Below the pieces are notes generated by a model. The model made no database searches. It was not told the origin of the DNA and saw only the letters and a list, made by a program, of their open reading frames with translations. A stretch of DNA of 64,000 nucleotides. Origin: a virus. Below, one piece after another: positions 16,318-23,863 of the stretch. Location: IMG/VR virus record IMGVR_UViG_3300013307_000671, positions 62,001-126,000 of that record. One strand, written 5' to 3'. Numbering within the stretch: the first letter of the stretch is position 1; each line of letters opens with the position of its first letter. The translations under genes were made by a program, and so were the position numbers.

Positions 16318-16346
16318 ATTATACCTGCATCTTTTATCTTGTGCAA
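16318..16346 (-). promoter_or_regulatory. promoter for 15705-16286
   Basis: -35 TTGCAC (16341-16346), 17 bp, -10 TATAAT (16318-16323), then GTCAACATGC. Confidence 0.75.
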
Positions 16347-16347
16347 C

Positions 16348-16371
16348 AAAAAACCGCCCGGAGGCGGCTTC
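16348..16371 (-). terminator. UCCG-loop terminator after 16374-16607
   Basis: GCCGCC(UCCG)GGCGGU followed by six T. Confidence 0.9.
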
Positions 16372-16373
16372 TT

Positions 16374-16607
16374 TTAACGCTTAAACAAATCTTTCAGGGC
16401 TGGCATAATGTAAGGATGCACAATAAAATGGCAAATAGCTGCAACAATAATCGTGGTAATAGCCGCACCGAAAAATGCACTTACAACGCCATCATGTCCG
16501 ACATTATCAAGGAAATTCCAGCCAAAAATAACACCATTGATGACAAGATTTGCGCCTTTACTTTCTTCCTTCACAAACTCACGCAATTTTTCTTTAGCTT
16601 CACTCAT
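16374..16607 (-). CDS. small membrane protein, 77 aa
   Basis: Charged N-terminal helix (about 1-18), then two hydrophobic segments (about 20-33 and 42-66) and a basic end. First of three adjacent tiny membrane genes with separate promoters. Holin-like size and layout, but no evidence of lysis function. Confidence 0.7.
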   Translation of the reverse strand: MSEAKEKLREFVKEESKGANLVINGVIFGWNFLDNVGHDGVVSAFFGAAITTIIVAAICHFIVHPYIMPALKDLFKR

Positions 16608-16632
16608 CTAACTCTCTCCTGTATTTTTTACG

Positions 16633-16661
16633 ATTATCTTTGATTGCCATACTAAAAGCAA
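16633..16661 (-). promoter_or_regulatory. promoter for 16374-16607
   Basis: -35 TTGCTT (16656-16661), 17 bp, -10 GATAAT (16633-16638). No TTGTCA word. Confidence 0.6.
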
Positions 16662-16721
16662 CAAAATTTTCAATGATTTACTTTTCTGAACAAAGACTTT
16701 TTTTGAAGGCTGTTTTTATCT

Positions 16722-16913
16722 TTACCGCTGAAACACGCGCAGACGAGGAATAACAAAGAACGTCATTACAACCATCACGAAAGCCACAACAGCCGATGAC
16801 TGAGCAAAAGCTTCAGCAAAGCCCGCGTTTTTATACGCTATAAGGAATGATGTGATAAAACTCAGAATATAACCTACTATCATGATCGGATTAAAACCTT
16901 CTTTACAGTTCAT
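16722..16913 (-). CDS. small membrane protein, 63 aa
   Basis: Two membrane segments (about 9-27 and 38-56), basic C-terminus. Own promoter; no clear terminator behind it. Confidence 0.7.
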   Translation of the reverse strand: MNCKEGFNPIMIVGYILSFITSFLIAYKNAGFAEAFAQSSAVVAFVMVVMTFFVIPRLRVFQR

Positions 16914-16939
16914 ATTCCTGCCTCTCTTTCAATACAAAC

Positions 16940-16969
16940 ATTATCACCTATAATGACAATAAAAAGCAA
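16940..16969 (-). promoter_or_regulatory. promoter for 16722-16913
   Basis: -35 TTGCTT (16964-16969), 18 bp, -10 GATAAT (16940-16945); spacer ATTGTCATTATA. Confidence 0.55.
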
Positions 16970-16976
16970 CTGCTTT

Positions 16977-17186
16977 CTACTCTTTTTTAGGATTAACCTT
17001 ATCCAAAAGATAGCTTCCAGTCATAATGAAAAGCGTCATTACAAACGAGATAGCAAACGATGTTAGCATAGGTAGTTTACCCAGCAGTGCCGCCGTGATA
17101 AACATCATCACAAAACAAAACAGATTCCAGCGGAAGTTTACACCTTTTAACTCGCTTTCACAGATCTTAATCAGCATTGCTTTCAT
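16977..17186 (-). CDS. small membrane protein, 69 aa
   Basis: Two membrane segments (about 18-36 and 43-61) between basic ends. Resembles 16722-16913 in size and topology, so the two may be old duplicates. Function unknown. Confidence 0.7.
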   Translation of the reverse strand: MKAMLIKICESELKGVNFRWNLFCFVMMFITAALLGKLPMLTSFAISFVMTLFIMTGSYLLDKVNPKKE

Positions 17187-17218
17187 ATCGAAACTTCCCG
17201 TATCGTTGATTTAATGAC

Positions 17219-17247
17219 AATATATCAGTTGTTAGCGTTCTATGCAA
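17219..17247 (-). promoter_or_regulatory. promoter for 16977-17186
   Basis: -35 TTGCAT (17242-17247), 17 bp, -10 TATATT (17219-17224), with TTGTCATTAA overlapping and following the -10. Confidence 0.65.
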
Positions 17248-17274
17248 GGTTTTTTACTTCCGGGACGGACGACC

Positions 17275-17445
17275 TTATTGATTTCTCAGCGAAGTCATCA
17301 TCATTTCTAAAATCTCAACTGCAGAATAACCTGGCTGCCCCATGCTTTTCTTGAAATCGCCCATCTCACGCAAAAAACTTCGGGAAGTGCCGTGCATGAA
17401 CTTCTTATCCAGACCTTTCATCAAACAACATTTTCTGATAACCAT
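17275..17445 (-). CDS. small basic protein, 56 aa
   Basis: Last gene of the phosphatase operon. ATG at 17445 lies 1 nt after the stop of 17447-17935 and GAGAG is correctly spaced, so translation is probably coupled. The protein is basic and Met-rich, begins MVIRKCCLMKG and ends in a helix MMMTSLRNQ. No family recognised. Confidence 0.6.
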   Translation of the reverse strand: MVIRKCCLMKGLDKKFMHGTSRSFLREMGDFKKSMGQPGYSAVEILEMMMTSLRNQ

Positions 17446-17446
17446 T

Positions 17447-17935
17447 TTAATCTCTCAGATCAACCGTAATGCCTTCAAACTCAAAATCATGGCTACACGC
17501 TGACACCTGCGCATTGATCGTCTGATTCCCACCCGCAGACAGCCATCCTGTCATGTTAATACAATCGCGTGAATCTTCAGACTTCACCATATCCATAAAA
17601 TGCTGCGCCTTGTAATTGATACGGTCTTCATCACCTCCGTATTTATCTTCCATATTAATGCCCATGCTTTCTACACCACGAACCAAAGCCTCATGATAGC
17701 TTTCGCCATTTTGAATAGCCACAGAAATACTGTAAGTTCCAAGCAGTGGCTTAACATTCGCTATCGCAAAGTCATCATCGGTATCAACCTCAATAAATAG
17801 CACCTCTTTATTATTCGAAGCATCATATTCCGCTTTTTTCTTCTCCAGCGCATCGAGAAATAAAGAAGCATTGCCTTTCAGCTTAGCACCTTTCAATGAT
17901 GAAATAATATCTTTGATTTTTACCACTTTATTCAT
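17447..17935 (-). CDS. unknown protein, 162 aa, member of the 'SLKG' paralogous family
   Basis: N-terminal IISSLKGAKLKGNASLFLDAL matches the starts of 19315-19776 (LIESLKGHNLTGEAKAFFDKL) and 27308-27757 (LISSLKTGKITGSAENLLAEL); all continue with an acidic strand region and a GE[ST]-x-x-x-x-x-x-R segment. Function unknown. In an operon with the protein phosphatase. Confidence 0.75.
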   Translation of the reverse strand: MNKVVKIKDIISSLKGAKLKGNASLFLDALEKKKAEYDASNNKEVLFIEVDTDDDFAIANVKPLLGTYSISVAIQNGESYHEALVRGVESMGINMEDKYGGDEDRINYKAQHFMDMVKSEDSRDCINMTGWLSAGGNQTINAQVSACSHDFEFEGITVDLRD

Positions 17936-17950
17936 TTTCTTTCCTTTTAG

Positions 17951-18670
17951 TTAAAGATAAACCATTTTTTTTGTTACTACATCGAAATGCAGGAGCGTCA
18001 ACTCACTTTTACTTCCGTAAGTATCAATATAATACCGATTCTGGAAACGTAGCGGCTCAGGAAGCGTTGTATGACCATGAATCAGATAATCTACACCAGA
18101 TACACTAGGAAGCTCATCCGCGTCCTCTACAAGCACTCTGCGAATCACAGTCCGGTCCCACATAAGATTAGCCCGGTAGCCTTTATTTCGCTTAGCCTTC
18201 CTGATAATCTTATGCCATTGCTGAGGCTTATCATTATCAAATGGCACACCACCATGAATCACACCAAAGCTCACTCCTGCCTGTTCAACTTCTAAAAGCA
18301 ACGAGAAATGACTCAGGAGCAGTTTTTTATATTTCTTAAGGTTAGACTCGCCTAACTGCTTAACGGTCGCCTCAGAGCCATTGCGAGCGTCATTAAACCA
18401 TTTCTCAGGCTTAGTGTCATGCTCAAGCAGAAAGTTATCATGATTGCCTATTACACCATAACAGTTCGGCGTTTCCATGAAGAAGTTTATCACCTCCGCA
18501 ATCTTCGGACCACGATCAACCAGATCACCTTCAGAAATAAGATAATCCCGACCAAACTGAAAGCCGACTTCTTTCAACTTTCGAAGTAGTTCATGATATT
18601 GCCCATGAATATCACCGACAAAAAATAAACGGCTATCTGTGGGGATGGCTACTTTTTTATATATTTTCAT
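17951..18670 (-). CDS. PPP-family serine/threonine protein phosphatase
   Basis: A 239-residue metallophosphoesterase. Metal and catalytic motifs are all present: GDIHGQ (19-24), GDLVDRG (48-54), GNHD (75-78), VIHGG (138-141) and IHGHT (197-201). Size and order match the lambda/PrpA type of bacterial and phage phosphatase, which dephosphorylates Ser/Thr or His phosphoproteins with Mn2+. The ATG overlaps the stop of 18667-19305 (ATGA). Third gene of a five-gene operon. Could instead act on a small molecule such as ApppA, but the size fits protein phosphatases better. Confidence 0.88.
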   Translation of the reverse strand: MKIYKKVAIPTDSRLFFVGDIHGQYHELLRKLKEVGFQFGRDYLISEGDLVDRGPKIAEVINFFMETPNCYGVIGNHDNFLLEHDTKPEKWFNDARNGSEATVKQLGESNLKKYKKLLLSHFSLLLEVEQAGVSFGVIHGGVPFDNDKPQQWHKIIRKAKRNKGYRANLMWDRTVIRRVLVEDADELPSVSGVDYLIHGHTTLPEPLRFQNRYYIDTYGSKSELTLLHFDVVTKKMVYL

Positions 18671-19305
18671 TTGACTTCCTTATATGACCACTCGCTCACT
18701 TTTGATGGGAAAATACAATACAGTGGCAAACTCAGCGCATTGATATTATCATTATACGCCCAATAGATTCCGTCTACATCAGTATGGCGCTTTATCAGCT
18801 CAATAAAGGCATACTCTTCACCACTTAACCGGACATTTTCCTCAGAAATACCTAAAGCCTCACAAAGCTCAGGCGTTCCAACATAGCAAAACTCATCCTT
18901 AATCTGATCTTCGCTTTCGCACTCGTTCAGCGCCTCAGCATAGCCAGAGAATGTCATGAAACATAACTCTTCAGTTTCAGCATCCTCAAACTCAACACGA
19001 TAGATCAGTTCTTTTTTCAGTAAACCTTCATCTACAGCAAGCTCTAAAAGCTTGAAGCGTGTCTCTGCATAACGCTCTGATTTCATTAAAGGTAAAATAC
19101 TAATGAACTCGCTCTTCTCTTTAGAAAAAGAAAACAGCTTATCAGACGGTTTCAAGTTAAGTAGTTTTGCCCATTTCTCAGGACAAACTGAAAGAGACAG
19201 GTTATTGCCCTCATAAGAGCTTGTTTTCTTGCTAACATTTTCACTGTTCATCGTTCCCCAATGAAACAAAGAAGCAGCAGAAACTTTCGGGAAATAACCT
19301 ATCAT
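18667..19305 (-). CDS. unknown protein, 212 aa
   Basis: Acidic protein in the phosphatase operon, 9 nt behind 19315-19776 and overlapping the phosphatase start by 4 nt. ATG at 19305 has GAGG; an internal ATG at 19251 also has GGGGA. A possible phosphatase partner by position only. Confidence 0.75.
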   Translation of the reverse strand: MIGYFPKVSAASLFHWGTMNSENVSKKTSSYEGNNLSLSVCPEKWAKLLNLKPSDKLFSFSKEKSEFISILPLMKSERYAETRFKLLELAVDEGLLKKELIYRVEFEDAETEELCFMTFSGYAEALNECESEDQIKDEFCYVGTPELCEALGISEENVRLSGEEYAFIELIKRHTDVDGIYWAYNDNINALSLPLYCIFPSKVSEWSYKEVK

Positions 19306-19314
19306 GATGACCTC

Positions 19315-19776
19315 TTAGCGTGTCAGATCGATTTTGATTAATGTTGCGGTAGGCGTATTAACTTTACTGATAAAGATATCCATCTCTCCAGTAAAAATTT
19401 GATCCTCACCTAACGCCTCAATAGCAGAGTTAAGCCCTTTATAGCTTTCAATCTCAGCTATAACGCCTTTAACAGCGCTTTCCTCATTAGATGTAAACGG
19501 GATAGTTTTCAGATGGCGAAGAACTGTATCAAAATAGGTCTCCCCTTCCAGCATTTCAACCTCTTCCTTGCTGAAATATTTATCACGCTCAATCAGCACA
19601 ACAGCGCACTCACTGATCTCAATATCAATCATCAGGCGAGGACGCATCTCCAACTGAGCACGACGACCTTCACTGTCTTTAACAAGCTTATCAAAGAATG
19701 CTTTTGCTTCTCCGGTAAGATTATGACCTTTCAGAGATTCAATCAGATTGCTGGCACTAAACGTTTTTTCGCACAT
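19315..19776 (-). CDS. unknown protein, 153 aa, member of the 'SLKG' paralogous family
   Basis: First gene of the five-gene operon. Shares the N-terminal SLKG-x-x-LTG-x-A helix and the GETYFDTVLRHL segment with 27308-27757 (GETKVDTVLRYL) and, more weakly, 17447-17935. Function unknown. Confidence 0.75.
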   Translation of the reverse strand: MCEKTFSASNLIESLKGHNLTGEAKAFFDKLVKDSEGRRAQLEMRPRLMIDIEISECAVVLIERDKYFSKEEVEMLEGETYFDTVLRHLKTIPFTSNEESAVKGVIAEIESYKGLNSAIEALGEDQIFTGEMDIFISKVNTPTATLIKIDLTR

Positions 19777-19805
19777 AAAGAGTTTTCCTTTTAAGTAAGT
19801 GATTC

Positions 19806-19835
19806 ATTATAGCAGAAAGGCATCATTAATGACAA
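19806..19835 (-). promoter_or_regulatory. promoter of the phosphatase operon
   Basis: TTGTCA as -35 (19830-19835), 18 bp starting TTAATGA, -10 TATAAT (19806-19811). Confidence 0.7.
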
Positions 19836-19854
19836 TAATTATCTTCATTAAAAC

Positions 19855-19882
19855 AAAAAAGCCACCCTGCTGGATGGCCTTT
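19855..19882 (-). terminator. terminator after 19908-20582
   Basis: Seven-bp stem GCCATCC/GGGTGGC, loop AGCA, followed by six T. Confidence 0.8.
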
Positions 19883-19907
19883 TAATTCTTATTTATAATC
19901 CTGAGTA

Positions 19908-20582
19908 TTAATATCCTACGATATCGCGAACCTCAGCATGGAAGCTATTAGCTAAATCATACTGTGAAACTTTCACTTTTTTGCCAATGAAGTTTTTCGT
20001 GGTGTTAGGCACTGCTGCTACAACCTCAGCATACAGATCATCAGCAGAGCACTCTGTCAAGCCAGTAAAATTACTCCAGTTAGTTCCCTGAACTACACCA
20101 CCAACAAAACCTTTTTCAGCAAACAGCGTATTTACTGCTTTCACTTGATCTTCTGACAACTTACCGGTTTTCACTCGAACGTTCAACAACACCTGATTAC
20201 CAACCAGCTCAGCAATCTCCGCATCACGCTCTAGCTTGATTTCAGCCACAGCACGACCACGAACAGTCAGCGCATCACCATTAACTGATTTAATGCGATC
20301 TTCATCAGCTTTCAGTTTCGCAAGGAATGATTCGATATTTTTCATGTCTGTCTGATAATCAGAATGGATTAAACCTTTGTTGTTTTTTTCAACAATATCT
20401 TCCAGTGCATCAATCATGCTGACCGAGCAACCACAATAATCCTCATCAATCACATCCAGATCGAGATTTCGAGGCTCTTGAGTCTCACAATCCAGTTCAG
20501 CAACACGAGCGCGAATAGCAAGCTCAGCTTTAGCTAAAATAGAAATAATTTCAGAACGCAGAGCAGTATAAGACTTGGACAT
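19908..20582 (-). CDS. unknown helical protein, 224 aa, member of a three-gene family
   Basis: Helical N-terminal two thirds, then VRVKTGKLSEDQVKAVNTLFAEKGF followed by a Gly-rich strand, like KVGKLDKEQEKKLLKVMADEGF in 24870-25535 and the weaker match in 3015-3677. Single-gene unit. Function unknown. Confidence 0.75.
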   Translation of the reverse strand: MSKSYTALRSEIISILAKAELAIRARVAELDCETQEPRNLDLDVIDEDYCGCSVSMIDALEDIVEKNNKGLIHSDYQTDMKNIESFLAKLKADEDRIKSVNGDALTVRGRAVAEIKLERDAEIAELVGNQVLLNVRVKTGKLSEDQVKAVNTLFAEKGFVGGVVQGTNWSNFTGLTECSADDLYAEVVAAVPNTTKNFIGKKVKVSQYDLANSFHAEVRDIVGY

Positions 20583-20633
20583 GTTTTTTACCTTTTAGAG
20601 ATAGTGTTGAGAAACATCGTTTCAATAAGAAGC

Positions 20634-20662
20634 ATCTTACCTAATGTTGACATTAAACGCAA
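20634..20662 (-). promoter_or_regulatory. promoter for 19908-20582
   Basis: -35 TTGCGT (20657-20662), 17 bp containing AATGTCAACATT, -10 TAAGAT (20634-20639), downstream TTATTGAAACG. Confidence 0.65.
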
Positions 20663-20692
20663 GCTTTTTTCTTCATTACTGATAAACATGCT

Positions 20693-20719
20693 TAAAAAAA
20701 GCCGCCTCCCAGGACGGCT
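20693..20719 (-). terminator. terminator after 20726-20935
   Basis: GCCGTCC/GAGGCGGC-type stem (one wobble) followed by seven T. Confidence 0.75.
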
Positions 20720-20725
20720 TTATCT

Positions 20726-20935
20726 TTAGGCTTTAACCTGTTCCGATTTGACCAACCATTCGCAAATCGTATAGTAGCCCGAAACTTCCTGACCTGATGG
20801 CGTGGTTAGTTTCATTTGACCTACCAGCTCAGGATCAACCTTGTCACAAAGGTAATCCAGCGCATCGTTAGCACTGCCCAAAATCTCTTCAATCTCACCA
20901 TCGTCAACCGTTACAATGCTCAACTTAAAGCCCAT
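20726..20935 (-). CDS. small acidic protein, 69 aa
   Basis: Single-gene unit with AGAGGAG before the ATG. Acidic, alpha/beta; no family recognised. Confidence 0.7.
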   Translation of the reverse strand: MGFKLSIVTVDDGEIEEILGSANDALDYLCDKVDPELVGQMKLTTPSGQEVSGYYTICEWLVKSEQVKA

Positions 20936-20980
20936 TTTGATCTCCTCTTTTTAAGATAATCATGTCGTTTCAATAAAGTA

Positions 20981-21009
20981 AGTATAGCAAAAACCTTGAT
21001 CATGCACAA
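20981..21009 (-). promoter_or_regulatory. promoter for 20726-20935
   Basis: -35 TTGTGC (21004-21009), 17 bp, -10 TATACT (20981-20986), downstream TTTATTGAAACG; no TTGTC word. Confidence 0.75.
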
Positions 21010-21042
21010 GTTTTCGATTACTTTTTTTAAATAGGAGCGCAC

Positions 21043-21218
21043 ATGAACTGGAAACAAATCAAAGAACAACAACTTAGCATAACACTCCCACTTTATGATA
21101 TTGAATGGTTAAAAAATATTTAAAAGACAATGATATAGACCAAGATGAATATGAAATTGAAACCCGTTAAACCATTGCTGATTATGAAGGTGGAATAATA
21201 TTCTGCTATCCATTTTAA
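21043..21218 (+). pseudogene. broken small plus-strand gene
   Basis: TAGGAG and an ATG at 21043 open a frame that stops after 26 codons in a run of six A. Adding one A to that run extends it in frame (KKYLKDNDIDQDEYEIETR) to a TAA, after which the same frame continues to a stop at 21218 (TIADYEGGIIFCYPF). It looks like a 58-60 residue gene with one frameshift and one nonsense change. Confidence 0.5.
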
Positions 21219-21243
21219 ATAATTCTTTATTTTAAAAGGCTCC

Positions 21244-21255
21244 TTTGATATAATA
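21244..21255 (+). promoter_or_regulatory. probable -10 region of 21279-21638
   Basis: TGATATAAT lies inside a short palindrome TGATATaaTAATATCA; a weak TTTATT -35 is 17 bp upstream. Confidence 0.45.
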
Positions 21256-21278
21256 ATATCACTAAAACGGGAGGCTCT

Positions 21279-21638
21279 ATGGATATTCAATCTTTTTTAG
21301 ACAAAGCAAATACAACTTTCGACCCTTTTATTTTTGAATCCGGCCAATGTCATACTTTTGCCTTAGCTTTTAAAAAGCGTTTTGGCGGACAACTTTTTGC
21401 CCTTATGCGTCGAGATGCTGAAGACGGCCTCGAATGGTATTCTCATATGATTGTTTTCTTGGATAATGAATGCTTCGATATTCATGGCAAAGATGCCGAT
21501 GAGTTATGGTGTGAGAACTTTCCTGAAGATGATGAGTTTGATGATATCCTTATCGAAGAAGATGGCCTTGATGATTTTCTTGCAAATTTCGAGTGCTCTA
21601 TTAATAAAAACATTTTAGAACAACTTTTAAACCTTTAA
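21279..21638 (+). CDS. unknown plus-strand protein with Cys/His/Asp motifs, 119 aa
   Basis: SGQCHTFALAFKKRFGG (about 21-37), SHMIVFL (about 54-60) and FDIHGKDADELW (about 65-76) give Cys, His and Asp in the order found in papain-fold or transglutaminase-like proteins. The C-terminal half is very acidic. GGGAGG precedes the ATG. The catalytic reading is inference. Confidence 0.75.
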   Translation: MDIQSFLDKANTTFDPFIFESGQCHTFALAFKKRFGGQLFALMRRDAEDGLEWYSHMIVFLDNECFDIHGKDADELWCENFPEDDEFDDILIEEDGLDDFLANFECSINKNILEQLLNL

Positions 21639-21667
21639 TAAAAAAGCCTCTCTTGAGGCTTTTTTAT
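21638..21667. terminator. bidirectional terminator
   Basis: AAGCCTC/GAGGCTT stem with A and T runs on both sides between the convergent genes 21279-21638 and 21671-22138. Confidence 0.85.
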
Positions 21668-21670
21668 TGC

Positions 21671-22138
21671 TTAACGCATTCTTGGGCGACTAGCCGAAAC
21701 CTGCTCAGCATTGTCCAAATCCATTAGCTTACTGAAATATTCTACCATATTTTTATTTTTGAAATCAGGATGCTGAGAAATATAGTTAAACGCATTCAGT
21801 AATATTGAAAACTCAACAAAATTCTTTGATTCTGAACGCACAATACCTTCCGAGCGATAAGCGCCATAGAAACCAGCAAGCGGATCATGCACGGCTTTGG
21901 CTCGGCTTACCACAACCGTAGCATCTTTCTCAGTTTTACCTTTATAGTTAACAGAGATCGCAAGACTATCACGACTACCATCCTGCAGGTTCAGGATAAG
22001 CACGTAATCATCTTTCTCGCTTTTGTTCTCATGACGAGCCGCTGAGGTATTGAACTCCTTGAACTTGAACAACGGATTATGCTTTAACACGCGCAGCTTA
22101 CCGTTGAGCTTTTTCATCACATCTGACTTTTGTTCCAT
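21671..22138 (-). CDS. unknown basic protein, 155 aa
   Basis: Lys/Arg-rich, mixed alpha/beta, no motif recognised. Single-gene unit with AAAGGA upstream. Confidence 0.75.
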   Translation of the reverse strand: MEQKSDVMKKLNGKLRVLKHNPLFKFKEFNTSAARHENKSEKDDYVLILNLQDGSRDSLAISVNYKGKTEKDATVVVSRAKAVHDPLAGFYGAYRSEGIVRSESKNFVEFSILLNAFNYISQHPDFKNKNMVEYFSKLMDLDNAEQVSASRPRMR

Positions 22139-22167
22139 TTTACTTTCCTTTTAGCAGTTAATAATCC

Positions 22168-22196
22168 ATTATAACGCCAATAAATGGAATGCACAA
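22168..22196 (-). promoter_or_regulatory. promoter for 21671-22138
   Basis: -35 TTGTGC (22191-22196), 17 bp, -10 TATAAT (22168-22173); no TTGTC word. Confidence 0.75.
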
Positions 22197-22204
22197 TCTT
22201 TTTA

Positions 22205-22229
22205 TAAAAAAAAGGCCCTGAAAGGCCTT
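22205..22229 (-). terminator. terminator after 22228-22668
   Basis: AAGGCC/GGCCTT stem, six-base loop, seven T. Confidence 0.75.
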
Positions 22230-22668
22230 ATCTGATTTTGATGAGTATATTCATATTCTCAAAATCCTGAGAATATGTCTTCTCTGGCACCATGACGAAT
22301 CTCTGCATGATATTACGCCTACTGATTTCAGGAACTTCAATAATATCATAACCACCTTTAAATGTCTGATACTTTATTTTTTCATATGACATTATGAGAG
22401 ACATAAATACTTTATCAGGACTTTTAAAATCTTTTACACCTTGATAATCAAATGAAAACTCGCCTCCTTGCGAATCTGTTAATTCTATGACAAAGTGGTC
22501 TGAACATTTCTCAACACGTCTAACAACAACCTTTTTCCCATCTTTAATCAAAACATCTACAAAACAGCTTTTTGATTGCGCTTCTAACTTATCTCGTGTC
22601 TGGATTTCGGCTTTTTGAGCGCAGGCCGATAGAAAAAAGGCTATGCACAGTAATAATACTTTTTTCAC
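22228..22668 (-). CDS. lipoprotein, 146 aa
   Basis: GTG start at 22668 with GAGG 5 nt upstream. N-terminus KKVLLLCIAFFLSAC is a signal peptide with lipobox LSAC, so Cys-16 is the predicted lipidated residue; the next residues are not Asp, which suggests outer-membrane sorting in an enterobacterium. The mature domain is beta-rich and unknown. Third gene of the unit from 23805. Phage lipoproteins often act in receptor blocking or lysis, but nothing here decides it. Confidence 0.75.
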   Translation of the reverse strand: MKKVLLLCIAFFLSACAQKAEIQTRDKLEAQSKSCFVDVLIKDGKKVVVRRVEKCSDHFVIELTDSQGGEFSFDYQGVKDFKSPDKVFMSLIMSYEKIKYQTFKGGYDIIEVPEISRRNIMQRFVMVPEKTYSQDFENMNILIKIR

Positions 22669-22675
22669 AAATGCC

Positions 22676-23176
22676 TCATTTTGTTAAGTAGTTAACATCG
22701 ATTTTTTCTGAACCGATAATTGATTTTACTTGCTCAAACATCGCCTTAGCCGGAGCCAAAATCTCAGAAGCCTCTTTTGAATCACTCCGCTCACCAAAGT
22801 TCACGCATAAACGCAGATGAGAAAGAATCATGTATAACACTTCCGTCATCTGAGTGTCCGGCGTATTTCCAATATATTCAATGATCGCAGGATAGCCATC
22901 GATATTCCGCTCTTTGCTATCAGGCAAGCCATATTCGACCAATAACTCCTGAAGCTCAAGACCATAAAAATAGCCCAACCCCATAGCATCAAAAACCATA
23001 CTCATGGAGTTATCATTCATTGATTTAAAACTTTTCGCACTGCTAAGAAGAAGCATAGAAATATCCCGCTCAACTTTTGTGCCGCCCGCCAGTTTTTCAA
23101 GCCATGCTTTTTTTTCAATCAGCGCTGCCCTCTGAGCATCATTTAAAAAAGCAAGCCTTTCTTCTTTTGTATACAT
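22676..23176 (-). CDS. unknown helical protein, 166 aa
   Basis: Helical, slightly acidic; AAAGGAG precedes the ATG. Lies behind the hairpin at 23199 and 7 nt before the lipoprotein start. No motif recognised. Confidence 0.75.
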   Translation of the reverse strand: MYTKEERLAFLNDAQRAALIEKKAWLEKLAGGTKVERDISMLLLSSAKSFKSMNDNSMSMVFDAMGLGYFYGLELQELLVEYGLPDSKERNIDGYPAIIEYIGNTPDTQMTEVLYMILSHLRLCVNFGERSDSKEASEILAPAKAMFEQVKSIIGSEKIDVNYLTK

Positions 23177-23198
23177 TTACACTCCTTTAAATAGAAAC

Positions 23199-23217
23199 AG
23201 CCACCTACTGGTGGCTT
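23199..23217 (-). terminator. internal hairpin after 23216-23776
   Basis: GCCACC/GGTGGC stem, loop AGTA, broken T run, then the next Shine-Dalgarno. Confidence 0.5.
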
Positions 23218-23776
23218 ATTGAGGTATAGCTGTCAAATGCGGATAAAACACTGTCAGCTTATTTCTCTCGAACTCACAAACATCATCCATGCTGAAATAG
23301 AGATCGTAAAACTCAACATGGATTTCTCCACGACGTGCATACTTTTCACACGCTTGCTTGAACTCTTCCTCAAATGTCTTTTGACTGTCAATCTCAACAG
23401 GGATAAAACGGATATTAAAATCGTCCTCAGTATCCGGCAAATACTCCCGCTTTTCCATCATAAAGAGATTGCCACCGCGCTCACCAATCTTAATCGGCTC
23501 TACCGAATCCAAATCAATAATGTCAGGCTCTTTGATTTTATAGTTAAACTGGCCCCAGCCTTGCTCTAAAACATCCTCAAGACGAACGCTAACACCACAC
23601 ACATCAATGAAATCATTGCTCTCAATATCCTTACCTGTTGCCATGAAAGCATACAGCTTTTCATAAAGCTCAAGAATAAAGGTATCAGGATCTACAGCCA
23701 ACAATACGACATGCGGCGAGTAAAGCAGCATCTCACCTTCTAATCGATATTCCTGAACAAAATATGAACGCGACAT
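23216..23776 (-). CDS. unknown acidic protein, 186 aa
   Basis: First gene of a three-gene unit. Acidic, beta-rich, aromatic. GAGG precedes the ATG. No motif recognised. Confidence 0.75.
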   Translation of the reverse strand: MSRSYFVQEYRLEGEMLLYSPHVVLLAVDPDTFILELYEKLYAFMATGKDIESNDFIDVCGVSVRLEDVLEQGWGQFNYKIKEPDIIDLDSVEPIKIGERGGNLFMMEKREYLPDTEDDFNIRFIPVEIDSQKTFEEEFKQACEKYARRGEIHVEFYDLYFSMDDVCEFERNKLTVFYPHLTAIPQ

Positions 23777-23804
23777 TTTTAGACCTCATGGTTTATTTGT
23801 TGCC

Positions 23805-23833
23805 ATTATACAGAAACTCTTTATGATATACAA
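23805..23833 (-). promoter_or_regulatory. promoter for 23776 to 22228
   Basis: -35 TTGTAT (23828-23833), 17 bp, -10 TATAAT (23805-23810). Confidence 0.7.
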
Positions 23834-23857
23834 TAAAAAGCCACCCGAAGGTGGCTT
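23834..23857 (-). terminator. UUCG-loop terminator after yedI
   Basis: AGCCACC(UUCG)GGUGGCU followed by TTTTTAT. Confidence 0.9.
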
Positions 23858-23863
23858 TCTGTA

